Assembly: GCF_000739695.1 (NCBI RefSeq)
Contig: NZ_BBIO01000002.1
Location: 1-64,000, forward strand
Direction of reading: 5' to 3'
DNA: 64,000 bases
From: Tepidicaulis marinus
GTDB taxonomy: Bacteria; Pseudomonadota; Alphaproteobacteria; Parvibaculales; Parvibaculaceae
In this document: positions 26,032 to 35,167 of the stretch, one piece after another
Layout of the letters: each line of letters begins with the position of its first letter
How positions within the stretch are numbered: position 1 is the first letter of the stretch
Notes under the pieces: model-generated
The model's input: only the letters and a program-made list of their open reading frames with translations
Told to the model about the DNA's origin: nothing
The model's database searches: none
Program-made: the position numbers and the translations under genes

Positions 26032-26168
26032 GACCCCGTCCTTACCTTTTGGTTCTGATTGGCCCGCATCCTACAAGGTGCCAAAGGGGGGTCAAGGAGA
26101 CGTGTTTTGCGTAGGGGCGCAGGCTCTGTCACACTGCTCCCAAAGATTTGAAGCCGAGGAGACGCCCC

Positions 26169-26813
26169 ATGAAACTCGATATTATTTCCGATACGGTTTG
26201 CCCCTGGTGCTATATCGGCAAGAAACGTCTGGAAAAAGCGTTGGCCGATAGCGGGCGCAGCGATGTTGAAATCAATTGGCGCCCCTTCCGCCTCGATCCT
26301 TCCATTCCGCCTGAAGGCGTGGACCGCCAGGAATATCTGGAACGCAAGTTCGGCCCGGAAAAAATGAAGGAAGCGGGCAGCGCGCTGAAAGAGATGGGCG
26401 CGCGCGAGGGCATTCCCTTCGCCTTCGACAAGATCGAGCGCTCGCCCAATACGCTGGACTCGCACCGCCTGATCCTTTGGGCCGGCAGCGCCGGTGTGCA
26501 GGACGAAGTCGTCAGCCTGCTCTTCAAAGCCTATTTCGAGGAAGGCAAGGATATCGGTGACAAGGAGGTGCTCGTTGCCGTGGCCGAGGAAGCGGGCATG
26601 GAAGGCGATGTGGTGCGCGATCTGCTCAATTCCGATGCGGACCTCAAGCGGATCGAATATGACGATTTCCAGGCCCGGCAGATGGGGATCACCGGCGTGC
26701 CCTGCTTCCTTTTTGAAAATCAGTTCGCGCTGGTCGGCGCGCAGGATGCGGACACGCTGGTGAAAGTGTTCGACCGTATCGAGATGAAGCTGAAGGAAGC
26801 GGCGGAAGCTTAA
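26169..26813 (+). CDS. DsbA family oxidoreductase, FrnE-like
   Basis: A 214-residue thioredoxin-fold protein with a helical insertion. The active site is CPWC (VCPWCYIGKKRLE, about residues 11-23) and the cis-proline loop is GITGVPCFLFE. There is no signal peptide, so it acts in the cytosol, as FrnE-type disulfide isomerases do. GAGGAGAC precedes the ATG. It is convergent with mfd, with only 6 bp between stops. Confidence 0.9.
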   Translation: MKLDIISDTVCPWCYIGKKRLEKALADSGRSDVEINWRPFRLDPSIPPEGVDRQEYLERKFGPEKMKEAGSALKEMGAREGIPFAFDKIERSPNTLDSHRLILWAGSAGVQDEVVSLLFKAYFEEGKDIGDKEVLVAVAEEAGMEGDVVRDLLNSDADLKRIEYDDFQARQMGITGVPCFLFENQFALVGAQDADTLVKVFDRIEMKLKEAAEA

Positions 26814-26819
26814 GGCACA

Positions 26820-29800
26820 TCAGGCCGCCGCTGCCGCTTCTCCTGCAATTTCCGCAAGTTTGCGCATCATCAACCGTGTGCCATTGAGCCTGTCTTCCGG
26901 CAGCGGCCAGTTGCGCATGAAAACGAGCTTGTGATCCGGGCGCAGCTTGGCCTTATCGCGCTCGTCATTGATGAATTCGACAAGCCCGCCCGGGTTCGGA
27001 AACTCGTTATTGCGGAAAGTGAGCACCGCGCCCTTCGGCCCCGCATCGACTTTTTCTACCAAGGCCTTGCGGCAGAGACCTTTGATCTCGACGATTTTCA
27101 GCAGATGCTCGACCTCATCTGGCAGCGGGCCAAAACGGTCGATCAGCTCGGCGGCGAAACCGTCAATATCCTGCTGGTCCTCGACACTGGAAAGACGCCG
27201 GTAAAGCGCCATCCGGGCATTGAGGTCCGGCACGTAATTCTCCGGGATAAGAACCGGCGTGCCGATATTGATCTGCGGCGACCATTGGCCTTCATCGCCG
27301 CTGCCTTCTTCCCCGCGCAGCGAGGCGACGGCTTCTTCCAGCATTTCCTGGTAAAGCTCGTAGCCCACCTCTTTGATATGGCCGGACTGCTCTTCACCCA
27401 GAAGATTGCCCGCCCCGCGAATGTCGAGATCGTGCGAGGCAAGCGTGAACCCGGCGCCGAGCGAGTCGAGCGATTGCAGCACCCGCAGGCGTTTTTCCGC
27501 CGTCGGGGTCAGCTTTTTGTTCGCCGGCACGGTCATATAGGCATAGGCACGGGATTTGGAACGCCCCACCCGGCCCCGAAGCTGATAAAGCTGCGAGAGA
27601 CCGAACATATCCGCCCGGTGAATGACCATGGTGTTGGCGGTCGGAATATCGATGCCCGATTCCACGATTGTCGTCGAAATCAGCACGTCATATTGACCGT
27701 CATAAAAGGCGGTCATCTTGTCTTCGATTTCCGTCGGCGCCATCTGCCCATGGGCGGTGATGAATTTCACTTCCGGCACATATTCTTTCAGAAAGTCTTC
27801 CGCTTCCTTCAGATCGGAAATGCGCGGACAGACATAAAAGCTCTGCCCGCCCCGGTAATGCTCGCGCAAAAACGCCTCGCGGATGATGACGGGATCGAAC
27901 GGCGCCACATAAGTGCGCACCGCCAGCCGGTCCACGGGCGGGGTGGCGATAAGCGAGAGCTCCCGCACACCGGAAAGGGCGAGCTGCAGCGTGCGCGGAA
28001 TGGGCGTTGCCGTCAGCGTCAGCACATGCACATCCGAGCGCAGCTCTTTCAAACGTTCTTTGTGTTTGACGCCGAAATGCTGTTCTTCATCGACGATCAT
28101 GAGGCCGAGATTGTTGAATTTGATGGTCTTGCTGAGCAGCGCATGAGTGCCGATGACGATATCAACGTCGCCGCTTGTAAGCCCGGCCTTCGTTTCCTGC
28201 GCTTCCTTATGCGGCACGAGACGGGAGAGCTGACGGATGTTGAGCGGCAATCCGGTAAAACGCTCTCTAAAGGATTTGAAATGCTGGCGGGCAAGCAGCG
28301 TCGTCGGCACGACGACCGCCACCTGATGCCCGTCCATGGCGGCGGTAAAGGCGGCGCGCAAGGCGACTTCCGTCTTGCCGAAGCCGACATCGCCGCAAAC
28401 CAGCCGGTCCATCGGCCGTCCTTTGGAAAGATCTTCCATCACCGCGTCGATGGCCTGGGCCTGATCGTCCGTTTCCTCGTAAGGAAAACGTGCGCAAAAC
28501 TCGTCGTAAATGCCGTCTTGAATATTGATGGGCGGGGCGTCTTTCAGCTCGCGTGCCGCGGCGATCTTGATGAGCTGCGCCGCCATATCGCGCAGGCGTT
28601 CTTTCAGCTTCGCCTTGCGCGCTTGCCAGCCCGAGCCGCCGAGACGGTCCAGCTGCACGGCGGCATCGTCGGAGCCGAAGCGGGAAAGAAGCTCGATATT
28701 CTCGACCGGCAGATAGAGCTTGTCGCCGCCATGATAAAGAATGAGAAGGCAGTCATGGGGCGCGCCGGAAACGTCCACCGTCTGCAGCCCTTCGAAACGG
28801 CCAATGCCGTGATCGACATGCACCACCACATCGCCCGGCGTCAGGCTCGAGGCTTCGGTGAGGAAGTTGTCCGCGCGTTTCTTGCGCTGGCGGCGCACCA
28901 GCCGGTCGCCCAGCACGTCCTGCTCGCTGATGATTGCAAGCTCATCCGTTTCGAAGCCGTGCTCGAGCCCGAGCACCACGAGCTTCACGGTGGCCGCATT
29001 GCCGCTCAGCGCTTCGGCCCATGTTTCGGCCAGCGCTTCGTTCTCGATGCCGTGTTCGGCCAGCACCCCTTGCAGGCGCTCGCGCGCCCCGCCGCTCCAG
29101 CTTGCAATGACAACGCGCTTACCTGCTTTCCGGAGCCCCTGGATATGGCCGCCTAACGCATCGAAGACATTCACGCCTTCCTGCTGGCGCTCGGGGGCGA
29201 AGCTGCGCCCTTCCCGCGCGCCGAAATTGATGACGTTTTTCTGCGTTTCCGGCAGGGCGAAGGGTGAGAAGGCGCGCACCCGTTTGCCTGCGAGCTCAGC
29301 TTTCCAATCGTTCTCGGTCAGATAGAGTGCTGAAGGTTTGAGCGGTTTATACGCGGGCACATCCATGTTCTTCATGGGTTTGAGCGAAACGCGCGCGTCG
29401 AAATAATCCTGAATGAGATCGAGCCGGGCGGCGCGCGCTTCATCGACCTGATGGTCGAGCGTGATAAGCGCGCCCGGCACATAATCGAAAAGCGTTTCGA
29501 GTTTTTCGTGGAAGAGCGGCAGCCAATGCTCCATGCCCTGATGCTTGCGCCCTTCGCTCACCGCTTCATAAAGCGGATCGCCGTCATTGGCCGGGCCGAA
29601 AGTCGCGACATAGCCCGCGCGGAAACGTTTGATGGAGGCCGGGTCGAGATTGACCTCGCTCACGGAGACAAGCTCGAGGCCGGAAAGCTGACCTACAGTG
29701 CGCTGGCTTTCAGGATCGAAGGAGCGCACGGAATCGAGCGTGTCTCCGAAAAGATCGAGCCGCACCGGCTCATCGAGGCTTGGCGGGTAAATATCGACAA

Positions 29801-30314
29801 TCCCGCCGCGCACCGCATATTCGCCAGGCTCACGCACCGTGCCCGTACGGGCAAAACCGTTCTCGGCGAGATAAAGCAGAAGCTCGTCGAGATCGATCCG
29901 GTTGCCGACATGGGCATGCCAGCCGCCCGCGGCGAGCATTTTACGCTCCGGCACCCGCTGAATTGCAGCATTGACGGTGGCCAGTACGATGAGGGGCTTT
30001 GCCGCCCCCTCGGCGCGCTTGGCCAGCCGGGTGAGCGTTGCCATGCGCCGGGCGACGATATCCGTATGGGGCGAGACCCGGTCATAAGGCAGGCAGTCCC
30101 AGGCCGGAAAGGTTGCGATTTCCACATCCGGCGCAAAGAAAGCAAGCGCCTCTCTCAAAAGGCTCATGCGCGCATCGTCCCGGGCGATGTGCAGCAGCAC
30201 CTCACCCTCCAGCGCCCGGGCGAGATCGCTCAGCACCAAGGCATCGAAGCCTTCCGGCGTTTCGCCAAGGGTCAAAAGGCCATCGGTTTTAATGAGGGGG
30301 CGTATGTCGGTCAC
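26820..30314 (-). CDS. mfd: transcription-repair coupling factor Mfd
   Basis: A 1164-residue DNA translocase that removes RNA polymerase stalled at lesions and recruits UvrABC. Visible modules are the UvrB-like N-terminal region (FPAWDCLPYDRVSPH), the RNAP-interaction domain (GDVVVHVDHGIGRFEGL), the RecG-like helicase core (CGDVGFGKTEVALRAAF, VDEEQHFG, TATPIPRTLQLALSG, QLRGRVGRSKS) and the C-terminal autoinhibitory domain. Length and order are normal. It follows sdhE by 45 bp on the same strand. Confidence 0.97.
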   Translation of the reverse strand: MTDIRPLIKTDGLLTLGETPEGFDALVLSDLARALEGEVLLHIARDDARMSLLREALAFFAPDVEIATFPAWDCLPYDRVSPHTDIVARRMATLTRLAKRAEGAAKPLIVLATVNAAIQRVPERKMLAAGGWHAHVGNRIDLDELLLYLAENGFARTGTVREPGEYAVRGGIVDIYPPSLDEPVRLDLFGDTLDSVRSFDPESQRTVGQLSGLELVSVSEVNLDPASIKRFRAGYVATFGPANDGDPLYEAVSEGRKHQGMEHWLPLFHEKLETLFDYVPGALITLDHQVDEARAARLDLIQDYFDARVSLKPMKNMDVPAYKPLKPSALYLTENDWKAELAGKRVRAFSPFALPETQKNVINFGAREGRSFAPERQQEGVNVFDALGGHIQGLRKAGKRVVIASWSGGARERLQGVLAEHGIENEALAETWAEALSGNAATVKLVVLGLEHGFETDELAIISEQDVLGDRLVRRQRKKRADNFLTEASSLTPGDVVVHVDHGIGRFEGLQTVDVSGAPHDCLLILYHGGDKLYLPVENIELLSRFGSDDAAVQLDRLGGSGWQARKAKLKERLRDMAAQLIKIAAARELKDAPPINIQDGIYDEFCARFPYEETDDQAQAIDAVMEDLSKGRPMDRLVCGDVGFGKTEVALRAAFTAAMDGHQVAVVVPTTLLARQHFKSFRERFTGLPLNIRQLSRLVPHKEAQETKAGLTSGDVDIVIGTHALLSKTIKFNNLGLMIVDEEQHFGVKHKERLKELRSDVHVLTLTATPIPRTLQLALSGVRELSLIATPPVDRLAVRTYVAPFDPVIIREAFLREHYRGGQSFYVCPRISDLKEAEDFLKEYVPEVKFITAHGQMAPTEIEDKMTAFYDGQYDVLISTTIVESGIDIPTANTMVIHRADMFGLSQLYQLRGRVGRSKSRAYAYMTVPANKKLTPTAEKRLRVLQSLDSLGAGFTLASHDLDIRGAGNLLGEEQSGHIKEVGYELYQEMLEEAVASLRGEEGSGDEGQWSPQINIGTPVLIPENYVPDLNARMALYRRLSSVEDQQDIDGFAAELIDRFGPLPDEVEHLLKIVEIKGLCRKALVEKVDAGPKGAVLTFRNNEFPNPGGLVEFINDERDKAKLRPDHKLVFMRNWPLPEDRLNGTRLMMRKLAEIAGEAAAAA

Positions 30315-30359
30315 GGGAGGGGGCTCGCAGGCAAAGGGCTCGGGGTTTGGTGCGGAGGC

Positions 30360-30644
30360 TTATTTTTGGCGGAACATCGTTCCATCGAGATGGCTGAGAT
30401 CGCATATCCGTTTGAAGAGCGCGGTATCATGGACCGGCTCCACCGGCTCACGGCCCACCACCCAGGCATAAAGCATGTCGTCCGGCACCTCGAGCAGCGC
30501 TTCCAGCGTGCCCAGCTCTTCGGCGGACAGGTTTTCCAGCTCGGCATCGATGAAAATGCCCAGAATGAGGTCCATTTCCTTCATTCCGCGGTGCCAGCCG
30601 CGGAATCGGATACGCTTGCGGCGCACGTCGAGTGGGTCGCTCAC
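30360..30644 (-). CDS. sdhE: FAD assembly factor SdhE
   Basis: A 94-residue helical protein (formerly YgfY/DUF339) that promotes covalent flavinylation of the succinate dehydrogenase flavoprotein. The conserved RGMKEMDLILG motif that contacts the flavoprotein lies near residues 20-30. The GTG start at 30644 follows GGAAGTGAT. It is upstream of mfd in one unit and divergent from recG, an arrangement common in alphaproteobacteria. Confidence 0.93.
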   Translation of the reverse strand: MSDPLDVRRKRIRFRGWHRGMKEMDLILGIFIDAELENLSAEELGTLEALLEVPDDMLYAWVVGREPVEPVHDTALFKRICDLSHLDGTMFRQK

Positions 30645-30767
30645 ATCACTTCCTTTCCTTGTTGACCCCACGATATAGACCTAGAAAGGGACGCTGTCAG
30701 CCCGCCGGTTGTTCACGCTCCGTTGCACGCTAGAATTAGCGCTCCCGATACTCGTAAAAGGCTGAAA

Positions 30768-32858
30768 ATGCGGCCAGAAATCCTCTTTCCCCTCTTTGCC
30801 CCCGTCACTCGCCTGCCCGGCATCGGGCCGCGGCTGGAGAAGCTTTATGAGCGGCTGGCGGGCCCGCATGTGGTGGATTTGCTCTGGCACCTGCCCACGG
30901 GAATCATCGACCGGCGCTTCCGCCCGCCCGTTTCAGAGGTCAAAGACGGGGAAATCGCTACGCTGGCGGTGACCGTGGAGCTGCATGTGCCCCCGCCGCC
31001 CCGCAACAACCGGGTGCCTTACCGGGTCTGGGTTTCGGACGGGACGGGGGAAATGTCCCTCGTTTTCTTCCGCGCGCGGGCCGATTACATCCAGAAAATG
31101 CTGCCCGAGGCGCAAAAGCGGCTGATCAGCGGCAAGGTCGATTTTTATCAGGGCCAGCCCCAAATGACCCACCCGGACCACATCGTCGCCCCTGAAAACG
31201 AAAAGGACATGCCGCTCATCGAGGCGGTTTATCCCCTCACCCAAGGGCTGACGCAAAAGCAGGTGCAAAAGGCGGCGGCAAATGCGCTGGCCAAAGCCCC
31301 CGTCCTTGCCGAATGGCTGGACCCGGCCTGGAAGGCGAAAAACGCCTGGCCGGATTGGCAAGAAGCGATCAAGGCCGCCCATGCCCCGGAAAGCGAGGCG
31401 GACCTGGCACCTGAGGCCCCTGCCCGCGCCCGCCTTGCCTATGACGAGCTTCTTTCCAATCAGCTGGCATTGGCGCTCGTGCGTCTTAGGATGCGCGCCC
31501 GGGCGGGCCGCCCGGTCAAGGGCGATGGCCGCCTGCGGGCCAAGGTCGAAAAGGTCCTGCCTTTCGCCCTTACTGGCGCCCAGAAAAACGCAATTGCCGA
31601 GATCGATGCCGATCTTGCCTCGAACCGGCGCATGCTGCGCCTCCTTCAAGGGGATGTGGGCTCGGGCAAAACGCTGGTCGGCCTCATGGCCATGCTTTCG
31701 GCCATTGAGAGCGGCGCGCAGGCTGCCCTTATGGCGCCGACCGAAATTCTCGCCCGTCAGCATGCCGCAGGCCTTGCCCCGCTCTGCGAGGCGGCGGGTG
31801 TCACCCTCGCGCTTCTCACCGGCCGGGAGAAAGGCAAGTCCCGCGAGGCGGTGCTGAGCCGCCTTCAATCCGGGGAGATCGATATTCTGGTCGGCACCCA
31901 TGCGCTCTTTCAGGAAGATGTGCATTTCAAGGACCTTGCCGTTGCCGTGGTGGACGAGCAGCACCGTTTCGGTGTCCATCAGCGCATGCAGCTGCAATCG
32001 AAAGGCGGCGCGGGCACGAACGTGCTGGTGATGACGGCAACGCCTATTCCCCGCACCCTGACGCTGACGGCTTATGGGGATATGGATGTTTCCCGCCTCA
32101 CTGAGAAGCCGCCCGGCCGCCAGCCCATCGACACGCGTCTTGTCTCCGCCGAGCGCCTTCACGAGGTGGTGGAAGCCGTGCGCCGGGCGATGCAGAGCGG
32201 CGCGCGTGTCTATTGGGTCTGCCGGCTCGTCGAAGAATCCGACGTCCTTGACGTTGCCGCGGCCGAGGAACGTTACGGCGCGCTCAGCCATACATTCGGG
32301 GATAAAGTTGGGATCGTGCATGGGCGCATGCGGGCGGCGGAAAAAGACGCCGTAATGGCGAAGTTCCAGTCCGGGGAGATTTCGCTGCTCGTCGCCACCA
32401 CGGTGATCGAAGTCGGCGTCGATGTGCCCGAAGCCACGGTCATGGTGATCGAACATGCCGAGCGTTTCGGCCTTGCCCAGCTGCATCAGCTGCGCGGGCG
32501 CGTCGGGCGCGGCAGCGGTAAGTCCACCTGCCTTCTCCTTTATCACGGCACCTTGGGCGAGACGGCAAAGGCGCGGCTCAAGATCATGCGGGATACGGAA
32601 GACGGGTTCATCATCGCCGAAGAGGATCTGCGTCTGCGCGGCGCAGGCGAACTGCTCGGCACACGCCAAAGCGGCATGCCGGAATTCCGCCTTGCCGATA
32701 TCACCGCGCACCGCGAGCTTTTAAGTGTCGCCTATGACGATGCGCGGCTGATCATGGAAACGGACCCGGAGCTTGAAGGCGCGCGCGGTGAGGCACTGCG
32801 CACCCTGCTCTATCTCTTCGAGCGGGACGAGGCGATCAGGTATCTTCGCTCGGGTTAA
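30768..32858 (+). CDS. recG: ATP-dependent DNA helicase RecG
   Basis: A 696-residue branch-migration helicase that regresses stalled forks. The N-terminal wedge domain begins TRLPGIGPRLEKL; helicase motifs include LLQGDVGSGKTLVGL, DEQHRFGVHQRMQL, TATPIPRTLTLTAYGD and HQLRGRVGRGSGKS, and the C-terminal block GAGELLGTRQSGMP is typical. The ATG at 30768 follows AAAAGG. The last 23 bp overlap the convergent DUF502 gene. Confidence 0.96.
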   Translation: MRPEILFPLFAPVTRLPGIGPRLEKLYERLAGPHVVDLLWHLPTGIIDRRFRPPVSEVKDGEIATLAVTVELHVPPPPRNNRVPYRVWVSDGTGEMSLVFFRARADYIQKMLPEAQKRLISGKVDFYQGQPQMTHPDHIVAPENEKDMPLIEAVYPLTQGLTQKQVQKAAANALAKAPVLAEWLDPAWKAKNAWPDWQEAIKAAHAPESEADLAPEAPARARLAYDELLSNQLALALVRLRMRARAGRPVKGDGRLRAKVEKVLPFALTGAQKNAIAEIDADLASNRRMLRLLQGDVGSGKTLVGLMAMLSAIESGAQAALMAPTEILARQHAAGLAPLCEAAGVTLALLTGREKGKSREAVLSRLQSGEIDILVGTHALFQEDVHFKDLAVAVVDEQHRFGVHQRMQLQSKGGAGTNVLVMTATPIPRTLTLTAYGDMDVSRLTEKPPGRQPIDTRLVSAERLHEVVEAVRRAMQSGARVYWVCRLVEESDVLDVAAAEERYGALSHTFGDKVGIVHGRMRAAEKDAVMAKFQSGEISLLVATTVIEVGVDVPEATVMVIEHAERFGLAQLHQLRGRVGRGSGKSTCLLLYHGTLGETAKARLKIMRDTEDGFIIAEEDLRLRGAGELLGTRQSGMPEFRLADITAHRELLSVAYDDARLIMETDPELEGARGEALRTLLYLFERDEAIRYLRSG

Positions 32859-33588
32859 CGTTCGTGCCGTTTTCTTGTCCCCTATCTTTTTTGGGCAGTT
32901 TCTTCACTTCCTCGGTCGGCGGGGACACGAGACCGGCGGAGATGATGAGCTTGGCCGAATCTTCGATCGACATTTCGAGCGGGTAGATTTCCTTGCGCGG
33001 CACGAACAGCAGAAAGCCCGAAGTGGGGTTGGGTGTCGTCGGCAGGAAGACGCTGACAAGGTCATCATCCGTCGGCGCTTTTTCCGCCACCTCGCCTTTC
33101 GTGCTGGTGGTGATGAAAACAAGCGCATAAAGCCCGCGCCTTGGATACTCGATGAGGGCCGCTTCCCGGAAGGACGTGTTGCTCTGGGAAATCACCGTCT
33201 CGAAAATCTGCTTCAGCGCGCCGTAGATACTGCGCACCACGGGCATCCGGTTGACCAGGCGCTCGCCCCAGACCAGCAATTGCCGGCCGAAGAAATTGGC
33301 GGTCAGCGCGCCGAGCAGGGTCAGCACGACAAGCGCAATCAGAAGCCCGACGCCTGGAATGGAAAAGGGAATGTACCTGTCCGGCTGATAGGCAGCGGGA
33401 ATGAGCGGCAGGAACCAGTAATCCACAAGCTCGACGAACCAGCTTGTCAGGTAGATCGTAATGCCGATCGGCGCGGCCACGACAAGGCCGGTCAGAAAGT
33501 AGTTCCGCAACCGGGTGAGAAATCCCACGCGGGCCGCGGGCAATATAAGATGCGGTTCGCTTGAAGATTTGTCCTGCTTGTCGCTCAT
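32836..33588 (-). CDS. DUF502 family membrane protein
   Basis: A 250-residue protein with two membrane helices (about residues 30-55 and 75-100) followed by a soluble beta-rich region (GLYALVFITTSTKGE, FLPTTPNPTSGFLLFVP), the standard DUF502 layout. The C-terminal tail is charged. The family is widespread but uncharacterised in bacteria. Its 3' end overlaps recG antisense by 23 bp. Confidence 0.88.
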   Translation of the reverse strand: MSDKQDKSSSEPHLILPAARVGFLTRLRNYFLTGLVVAAPIGITIYLTSWFVELVDYWFLPLIPAAYQPDRYIPFSIPGVGLLIALVVLTLLGALTANFFGRQLLVWGERLVNRMPVVRSIYGALKQIFETVISQSNTSFREAALIEYPRRGLYALVFITTSTKGEVAEKAPTDDDLVSVFLPTTPNPTSGFLLFVPRKEIYPLEMSIEDSAKLIISAGLVSPPTEEVKKLPKKDRGQENGTNVNPSEDT

Positions 33589-33732
33589 GTTCTTGCCATT
33601 TGACGTAGGGGGGAAAAGGCATTGCGCCGGGGGTTTTTCAACATCCCTGAAACATGCCAGAAATAGGAACCGGATTCACGAAAACAAACCCGCCCGTGGA
33701 CAAAAGAGCGGCGGAACCGGGGAGGATAAAAA

Positions 33733-33777
33733 ATGACCGGCTATGACAAACCCTATTCCGGGCGGGGCGCGCAATGA
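33733..33777 (+). CDS. 14-residue leader ORF coupled to the phosphotransferase gene
   Basis: ATG at 33733 follows GGGGAGGATAAAAA, the best ribosome binding site in this operon, and encodes MTGYDKPYSGRGAQ before TGA. The stop overlaps the phosphotransferase ATG as ATGA (33774-33777). The phosphotransferase itself has only GGGGCGCGC upstream. This looks like a translation-coupling leader rather than chance. No attenuator hairpin is evident. Confidence 0.55.
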   Translation: MTGYDKPYSGRGAQ

Positions 33778-34778
33778 GCAAGGGCGAAGAAGAACTTGCA
33801 CAGGGCCTTGCGAGGGTGATGGGCCAAAAGGCCGGCGCGCTGAAGGGCATCGAGAATCTCAACCGCCTGTCGGGCGGCGCAAGCCAGGAAACATGGGCCT
33901 TTGACGGCATAACGGCGGATGGACCCCTGCCGCTCATTCTGCGCCGCGCGCCGGGGGGAACAGCGGCTTCGAAGCGGGAAACCGCCGTGCCGCTTGCCAC
34001 CGAAGCTGCCCTCATCCGGCTGGCGGAAAAGGCCGGTGTGCCAGTGCCCCCCGTGCGCTATGTGCTCGATGAGGAAGACGGGCTCGGCCCCGGTTTCGTG
34101 ATGGACCGGGTGGAGGGCGAAACCATCGCCCGGAAAATCCTGCGCGATGACGCCTATAAGGCCGCCCGCCCGAAGCTCGCCCGCCAATGCGGGGAAATTC
34201 TAGCAAAGCTCCATTCCGTGCCGATGGACACGCTGCCGGAGCTGCGCCATTCCCCGGCCGCTGCCGAGATCAAGCAATATTGGGAAACCTATAAGACCCA
34301 CGGCCATCCCCACCCCGTCTTCGAGCTTGCCTTCAAATGGCTCAGGGACAATGTGCCGGCGGAAGACCGCATTACCCTTGTCCATGGCGACTTCCGGAAC
34401 GGCAATTTGATGATCGGGGAAGACGGCGTGCGCGCCGTGCTCGATTGGGAGCTCGCGCATACGGGCGACCCGATGGAAGATCTCGGCTGGATCTGCGTCA
34501 ATTCCTGGCGCTTCGGCAATATCGACCAGCCGGTTGGCGGCTTCGGCCAGCGCGAGGAGATGTTTGCAGGCTATGAAGCGGCGGGCGGCCCGCCTGTCGA
34601 TCCCGAGCGGGTGCGGTTCTGGGAAATTCTCGGTACGCTGAAATGGGGCATCATGTGCACACTGATGTATGAAGCCTTCAAGACGGGCATGGACCGCTCC
34701 GTCGAACGCGCCGCCATTGGCCGGCGCTCGTCAGAAACTGAGATCGATCTCCTTCACCTTTTGCTGCCACGGAGCTGA
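33774..34778 (+). CDS. LvaA/ACAD10-like phosphotransferase family protein
   Basis: A 334-residue APH-fold kinase. The catalytic loop is VHGDFRNGNLM (about residues 203-213) and the Mg-binding DWELAHTGDP follows. The related Pseudomonas LvaA phosphorylates 4-hydroxyacyl-CoA during levulinate breakdown and needs a small partner, LvaB; the ACAD10/11 kinase domains in animals act similarly. Here a DUF6285 protein of LvaB-like size follows after 3 bp, then an enoyl-CoA hydratase. A role in hydroxyacyl-CoA catabolism is therefore inferred; the acyl-CoA-dehydrogenase-like third component (LvaC) is not in the window. Confidence 0.85.
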   Translation: MSKGEEELAQGLARVMGQKAGALKGIENLNRLSGGASQETWAFDGITADGPLPLILRRAPGGTAASKRETAVPLATEAALIRLAEKAGVPVPPVRYVLDEEDGLGPGFVMDRVEGETIARKILRDDAYKAARPKLARQCGEILAKLHSVPMDTLPELRHSPAAAEIKQYWETYKTHGHPHPVFELAFKWLRDNVPAEDRITLVHGDFRNGNLMIGEDGVRAVLDWELAHTGDPMEDLGWICVNSWRFGNIDQPVGGFGQREEMFAGYEAAGGPPVDPERVRFWEILGTLKWGIMCTLMYEAFKTGMDRSVERAAIGRRSSETEIDLLHLLLPRS

Positions 34779-34781
34779 GCC

Positions 34782-35156
34782 ATGCAGGACATGCCCAAAT
34801 CATCAGAAATCGTGGAAGTCGTGAGTGAATTCATGCGCCAGCATGTGCTGCCTCAATTGCAGGGCCATACAGCTTTCCACGCGCTTGTCGCCGCCAATGC
34901 GCTCGATATCGTCAAGCGAGAGCTCGCCATCGCGCCGGAGGCGAATGAAGCTGAAAAGGCGCGGCTTGAAAAACTGCTGGGCCGGGAAGGCACGCTTGAA
35001 GAATTGAACCGGCTCCTTTGCGCGCGTATCGAGGCGGGCGATGTCACCGTGGAAACACCCGGCCTTGCCGATCATCTTTGGGAGACGACGCTGACGAAGC
35101 TTGCCATCGATCAGCCGAAATATTCCGGCTACCGGCGCGCCAAAGGAGAAATCTAA
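34782..35156 (+). CDS. DUF6285 protein, LvaB-like partner
   Basis: A 124-residue mostly helical protein of DUF6285 (VVSEFMRQHVLPQLQGHTAF, then VAANALDIVKRELAI, ending LAIDQPKYSGYRRAK). DUF6285 genes usually sit beside APH-type phosphotransferases and acyl-CoA dehydrogenases. By position and size it corresponds to LvaB, which is required with LvaA for 4-hydroxyacyl-CoA phosphorylation; this equivalence is my inference. It lies 3 bp after the kinase gene and 11 bp before the hydratase gene. Confidence 0.85.
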   Translation: MQDMPKSSEIVEVVSEFMRQHVLPQLQGHTAFHALVAANALDIVKRELAIAPEANEAEKARLEKLLGREGTLEELNRLLCARIEAGDVTVETPGLADHLWETTLTKLAIDQPKYSGYRRAKGEI

Positions 35157-35167
35157 CGGAGGGCCAC

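Noticed and set aside
26931-29156. A 741-codon open frame antisense to mfd
   Set aside because: Composition is that of an antisense shadow (histidine- and arginine-rich); mfd is unambiguous on the other strand.
30711-30725. Possible LexA box GTTC-N7-GTTG upstream of recG
   Set aside because: One core mismatch (GTTG instead of GTTC), and recG is not a usual SOS gene; chance occurrence is likely.
30933-32711. A 592-codon open frame antisense to recG
   Set aside because: Same reasoning; recG carries all helicase motifs.
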